From assembly GCA_019096065.1 (NCBI GenBank), contig JAGUCH010000002.1, positions 2,492,501 through 2,556,500 on the forward strand: DNA of 64,000 nucleotides. Reading direction: 5' to 3'. The DNA comes from Paracyclopina nana (lineage: Eukaryota > Arthropoda > Copepoda > Cyclopoida > Cyclopettidae). The position numbers and the translations under genes are program-made. The notes under the pieces are model-generated. The model was given only the letters and a program-made list of their open reading frames with translations, was not told the DNA's origin and did no database searches. Shown here in pieces: positions 59,908-64,000 of the stretch. Position 1 is the first letter of the stretch. Each line of letters begins with the position of its first letter.

Positions 59908-62900
59908 ATGATGGAGGAGAATCCTTGGGAGGTGAGCAACTTAGAGTGCTTTTTGTTCTACTGCTGCCCAGAGTGTGACTACCGATGTCAAGACATAAAC
60001 AATTTCGAAAGCCACGCTGGCCAAGAGCATCCAATGGCCATCAAGGCCATTGACAGGATGAAAGTGGTGCTTGGCCTTGTGCAGGGAGAAAAGGGACACC
60101 ATTTTTGCAAGCTGTGTGGCAAATACTTTACGAGCAGCCAACGCTGGAGTTCTCACATGAAGGGTGTGCATGGTGATCCAAGGCCTTATAAATGCGACCA
60201 ATGCAAGGCTGGGTTCACCCAATTGGCTGATGTGCAAAGGCATACTGACAGAGTGCACAAAAATGAGAGACCCTTCAAGTGTGATGTCTGTGATTCCCAA
60301 TTCTCAAGAAAATATGAGCTGACTCAACACCACAAAAACGTCCATCCCGAAAGCCAAGAAGGTGCTTAAAATTAGCTTTTAGTGTGAGTGTTCAAATTCA
60401 TTTTTGTTTTTCATTACAGAAAATGAAGGGGAAAGCAGAATGGAGGCTTTCGAGTTCAAGTGTGATCCTTGTGGAATAATTTTCTTCACGAAAACTCACC
60501 TGAACAAACATAATGTCAAAGTGCATAGCATGACTTTGTCATTTCAATGCCATATTTGTCAGAAGCAATTGGGCTGCAAAAATGACCTGAAAAGGCATGT
60601 GGAGTCGGTGCACGAAAAGAAAAAGCCGTACATGTGCACCAAGTGTTTGGCCACTTTTTCGAGGAAATCCTACTGCAAATCTCACCTAAAAATGGTGCAC
60701 AGTGAGGAGGATGTCGACCTCATCATCGACACCAGTGCTAATGAAGATGTGGAAGAGAGTGAGCCAGTGGCAAAAGAAACTACCTCCAGCAATATCAATG
60801 TGGAAGACATTGAAGCTTTTCAAAAAGCTCTCTTCAAATGTTTGTCTTGCAAGGCAATTTTCATTGATGAGCATCATTGGAACAGCCATCAGAGTCTGGC
60901 TCATAAAGATGATAGCAATGTGAGCTGTGAGAGTTGTGACAAAAAATTTGCTTCAGTCTATGAATTGACCAGGCATGTCAACGAGATACATAAACGAGCC
61001 AAAGTTTTCTTTTGCTCATTATGCGACTCCAAATTCACGAGGAAGTACAATTGCAGAGATCATTTGAAAAAGAAACATTCAACATCAGACGAGAGCCTGA
61101 TAAAAGAGAGTGCTGTAGTACAATCGGATACTGCTGAAAATGAGTCCAATCCTGATGAACCTCAGAGTGTATTATTGGTGCCTCAAATTGATAATGATGG
61201 ATCCATGAATCAAGAAAATGTACCACTGATTCGAGAAAATGTATCCATGAATCTTGAAAATGTATCCATTAATCAAGAAAATGTATCCTTGAGACAGGAA
61301 AATGTATCCTTGTATCAAGAAAATGTATCTGTCATTCACGAAGAATCATCAATTATTCACGAAAATGTATCCATGACTCAAGAGGATGCATCAATAATTC
61401 AAGAAAATGTATCCATGACTCGACAGGATGCGTCAATAATTCAAGAAAATGTATCCATGGTTCAAGAAGATGTATCCAATACAACCGGAGAGACAATTGA
61501 AACAAACTTCATCCTTGAAGTGATTCCAAGTGACTCCATCAAAGATGTGATTGTTGTCACTGAGCATCAGCCCAATCTGAGGTGTGACAAGTGTGACTTT
61601 TCGTTCAAATCTCCCTACTTTATGTACCAGCACTTTGAGCAGGTGCATGGCATTGTATCAGAGATTGAGCAAGACACGCCCAACCAATGCTTGATTTGCT
61701 CAGCTCCTTTCACCACTCCAGAAAGCCTTGCACATCATGTCAAGTATGTGCACGAGAAGGCACCAAAGCCTTTCTTATGTGACAAATGCGACAAGTCTTT
61801 CAGGTCCAGGTGTAACCTGGATCGTCACATCAAATTTGCTCATGAAGGTATCAAAGAGTTTCCTTGTGACAGCTGTGACTACAACGCGTCCACACCTCAG
61901 AATTTGGCTCAGCACAAAAGCTCAGTGCATCAAGGGCTCCGCAAGTTCAAATGTATCCAATGTGGGTCGGCTTTCACGCAAAAAACGCACCTGCGAATAC
62001 ATATTCAAAACGTGCATGAGAAGACCAAACACTTTGTCTGTCATCTCTGTGGAAAGGGATTTGCAGATAAACCAAAGTAAACAATTTCATAATTTTTTTG
62101 AATGCTTCCTAATTTGTATTAGTAACGTAGGCTTCAAAATCATTTGGACACAATGCACACCGAGCCAGCTCAATGTGATATCTGCCTGGCCAAATTCTCG
62201 TCGAAAATTTCGCTGTATCGGCATCACATGTCCAGCCACAAGGATTTCCCACTCTCCATGGATACAACCCAGTTTGAGTTTTGTGACCAGTGCGGGATGC
62301 CTTGCTTGAACAAGATTGCTCTCAAAAAGCATCTTTACATGCACAAAAACAAGAAGAAATACACAAAGAGGCCATCTACCAAGCAAACAAAAGGTACAAT
62401 TAGAATTTTCCTATTTATTTATAATTGTATTTTGCTTATTTTTGCCATAGTGGAATTGTATCCATGTGCTACTTGCCAAAAGCCATTTCGTAGCAAGGCT
62501 GGATTGGATCAACATGACAGAGTGATACACCAAAAAATCAAGGCGTTCGCTTGCACAGTATGTAATAAGTCTTTTGGCTACAAGAAAACCTTGGAATGTC
62601 ACATTGCAGTTGTCCATGAAGATTCTGGGGCATTTCCGTGTGACCAGTGTGGTAAAAAGTTTGGCGTGAAATCTGCTCAGCAACAGCACATCAGCATTGT
62701 CCACAACAAGGAGGAACGCTACAAGTGTGACATTTGCGACAAAACGTTTGCGCGCAAGGATTACTTTCAAATACATATGCGCTCAGTGCACGAGCGAGTC
62801 AAGCCGTATGTGTGCGACCACTGTGGCAGCTCCTATGGTCAAATGGGAGATATGTACAGACATGTGCGAAAAGTGCATGGGGTCGAACCCATCAAAGTGA

Positions 62901-62908
62901 GAGACTGA
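59908..62908 (+). CDS. u38: cap-finger plus 22-finger C2H2 protein, four exons, last array unit
   Basis: The proposed exons are 59908-60361, 60420-62076, 62131-62393 and 62451-62908 (943 aa). N-P-W is at 5-7, and the linker is very short. The first intron has a weak donor (gtgctt); unspliced, the frame stops at 60369 and a capless second cistron could start at ATG 60440. Intron 2 rejoins A-D-K-P-K to L-Q-N-H, completing a finger. Intron 3 (57 nt) is stop-free and phase 1. Fingers come in groups of 9, 8 and 5; groups 1 and 2 are separated by a 7-residue repeat region. Confidence 0.75.
61205..61477 (+). repeat. 21-bp tandem coding repeat in u38 (13 copies)
   Basis: Thirteen in-frame 21-nt units run from ATG 61205 to 61477, with a core CAAGAAAATGTATCC, encoding variants of M-x-Q-E-N-V-S. 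Some copies have E-D-A-S or E-E-S-S, and a pair of units (I-I-Q-E-N-V-S plus M-T-x-x-D-A-S) is itself repeated, showing expansion by steps. The encoded segment is a polar heptad repeat between two finger groups and could be a flexible spacer. Confidence 0.92.
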
Positions 62909-63656
62909 TTACCGAAACAGAAATATATTCCCAACTATCTTGCTTTGTTAGTGCCTGGTTTTTTTTCCACAACTTAAGCAATCTGAGCAATTTTCAAAGA
63001 CCAATTTTGTGCGACTAAGGGCCTGTTCACCTGCTTATTATGGCCGTTATTTTGGCAAAATATTGGAGAGAAATACTGAGAAACTGAGAATTTTTATATT
63101 GGTGTAGGATGGCTTTTGGTACCAATATACCGATTCCGAAGTCAAAATCTTAAAAATGATTTAACAAATACCACATATTTGCAAATTTCATCATAATATC
63201 GCGCGTTATTTTGCTGATAATATTGCAGGTGAACAGGGCCTAAGTATGCCATTATTTTATCTGGTTAATTGACCTGAACATTTCAATTATTTTTTCTTGC
63301 TAGGTCCTTCTCATGTGAAGCTAAAAAATGGAGTTCAAATTTCCTTTTGGTATTGCAGATTACCTTTAATAACTCAATACTCCTTTCTGTCCTTAATCAA
63401 AGTTAATGTTGCGTGGTACTATATGGAGTTATTTCACGGAAAGAGCCGATTCTGTGGCATTTTCCTCCATTAGGCCCACGCAATAATTAGCAAAGTGGAC
63501 AGCTGCTTGTTCTATTTTCCCAACAATTTCTTTTTTAAGACAACTCATTCCTCCTGAATCACTCTGACCGAAAGGTAACTAAAAAGGAATAAAAAAGCAC
63601 TACATTATCATTCTCATTATTTTTTCGAGTAGTTTTAAGAAATATCATTGTAAAAG
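62909..63656 (+). other. Array-end intergenic region
   Basis: A 748-nt AT-rich gap between the last zinc-finger unit and the membrane protein gene, by far the largest in the window. It contains the 222-bp MITE listed separately. I see no other ORF, no canonical AATAAA soon after the u38 stop (only an AATATA-like hexamer near 62920), and no strong pyrimidine-AG before the next ATG. This suggests that the zinc-finger transcription unit ends here and an independent promoter serves the next gene. Confidence 0.6.
63019..63240 (+). mobile_element. PIF/Harbinger-like MITE
   Basis: A 222-bp noncoding element with terminal inverted repeats GGGCCTGTTCACCTGC (63019-63034) and GCAGGTGAACAGGGCC (63225-63240), which match at 15 of 16 positions, flanked by TAA on both sides (63016-63018 and 63241-63243). 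A three-base TWA duplication and GGGCC-type ends are typical of PIF/Harbinger elements. It is internally AT-rich with no transposase, hence non-autonomous. Confidence 0.85.
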
Positions 63657-64000
63657 ATGTCTGATGAATCTCTTGTTGCAAAGATAATCTTTGGGGCTCA
63701 GTTTGGGCTTCTCGAAATAGTTAGCAATGGGCTGCTGATAGTCCTCACAATTTTTGAAAAGTATGGAATGGATCCCCAAAAGCGAACAATTGTCAACATG
63801 TTGGCAAGTGGTATTTGCAAAAATGCCTTGTTATGCAACACCCTGTCAATGCCGTTCATTTACTGCTTCATCATTGTTCAGCCAATAGGTAATCTCTTTT
63901 CAAGCATTTCTATGAATACTTAGAAACTTTTTTCTTCATAGGATATTTTGCTGCCTATTGGGCCGTATTTGTGTCTGCCTTCTGCATGACCAATATAGCG
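63657..64000 (+). CDS. Multi-pass membrane protein, probably 7TM receptor, 5' part only
   Basis: The exons seen are 63657-63888 and 63942 to beyond the window end, with a 53-nt intron in phase 1 (Q-P-I-G then Y-F-A-A-Y). About 97 residues are visible. There is a short extracellular-like N terminus, a first hydrophobic span (about 9-32, with S-N-G-L-L-I like the TM1 N of rhodopsin-type receptors), a charged loop (E-K-Y-G-M-D-P-Q-K-R), a second span (about 55-75) and the start of a third. The family is not identified. It is unrelated to the zinc-finger array and probably independently transcribed. Confidence 0.6.

Noticed and set aside
62144-62908. A separate gene starting near 62144
   Set aside because: The frame begins in mid-finger (H-L-D-T-M-H) and is completed by splicing 62076 to 62131, so it is an internal exon of u38.
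1-62908. A bacterial operon or phage region
   Set aside because: C2H2 zinc-finger strings, GT-AG introns and splice acceptors show an animal nuclear genome; no Shine-Dalgarno sites are needed or seen.
1-62908. A decaying pseudogene cluster
   Set aside because: All 38 frames are intact, with zinc ligands retained and introns whose junctions restore frame and fingers; I found no disabling mutation apart from one degenerate finger.
1-64000. tRNA, rRNA or miRNA genes
   Set aside because: No cloverleaf, rRNA signature or convincing precursor hairpin was seen in the gaps or introns.

Overview
The window is animal nuclear DNA: AT-rich, with GT-AG introns that are almost all 52 to 69 nt long, and with proteins built from dozens of C2H2 zinc fingers. 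I cannot name the species. The tiny introns, very tight gene spacing and a probable PIF/Harbinger-type MITE suggest a compact invertebrate genome. Arthropods or tunicates would fit, but the sequence does not decide.

Almost the whole window (1-62908) is one head-to-tail array of 38 paralogous zinc-finger genes, all on the plus strand, numbered u1 to u38 below. u1 is cut by the window start, so the array continues upstream. Nearly every unit starts with the same cap: an N/H/D-P-W motif, about ten residues, a C-P-E-C pair and H-A-x3-H-P, together an atypical first zinc finger. A short, usually acidic linker follows, often with a SUMO-type psi-K-x-E site, and then 7 to 22 C2H2 fingers. Stop-to-start gaps between units are only 20 to 212 nt. 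In every gap a pyrimidine tract and AG lie 0 to 28 nt before the ATG (62 nt in u18). This layout leaves no room for separate promoters. It fits either a giant polycistronic transcript resolved by leader trans-splicing, or one locus in which a noncoding 5' exon is spliced to alternative terminal exons. The acceptor-to-ATG distance falls in all three reading phases, so a shared coding first exon is excluded.

Neighbouring units are usually the closest paralogues, which gives blocks: u1-u9, u10-u11, u12/u18/u19/u20, u13, u15-u17, u21-u24, u25-u27, u28, u29-u31, u32/u35/u36 and u33-u34. Three units depart from the plan. u14 has no cap and a 36-bp coding repeat. u37 has the cap but no fingers after it, carrying instead two copies of a helical domain. 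u38 is the largest, with 22 fingers and a 21-bp coding repeat. The array ends at 62908, followed by a 222-bp MITE and then the 5' end of an unrelated multi-pass membrane protein, probably a 7TM receptor (63657 to the window end).

As a whole the array could supply a repertoire of DNA-binding proteins with different finger sets and a common cap that may mediate dimerisation or cofactor binding. That role is inference.
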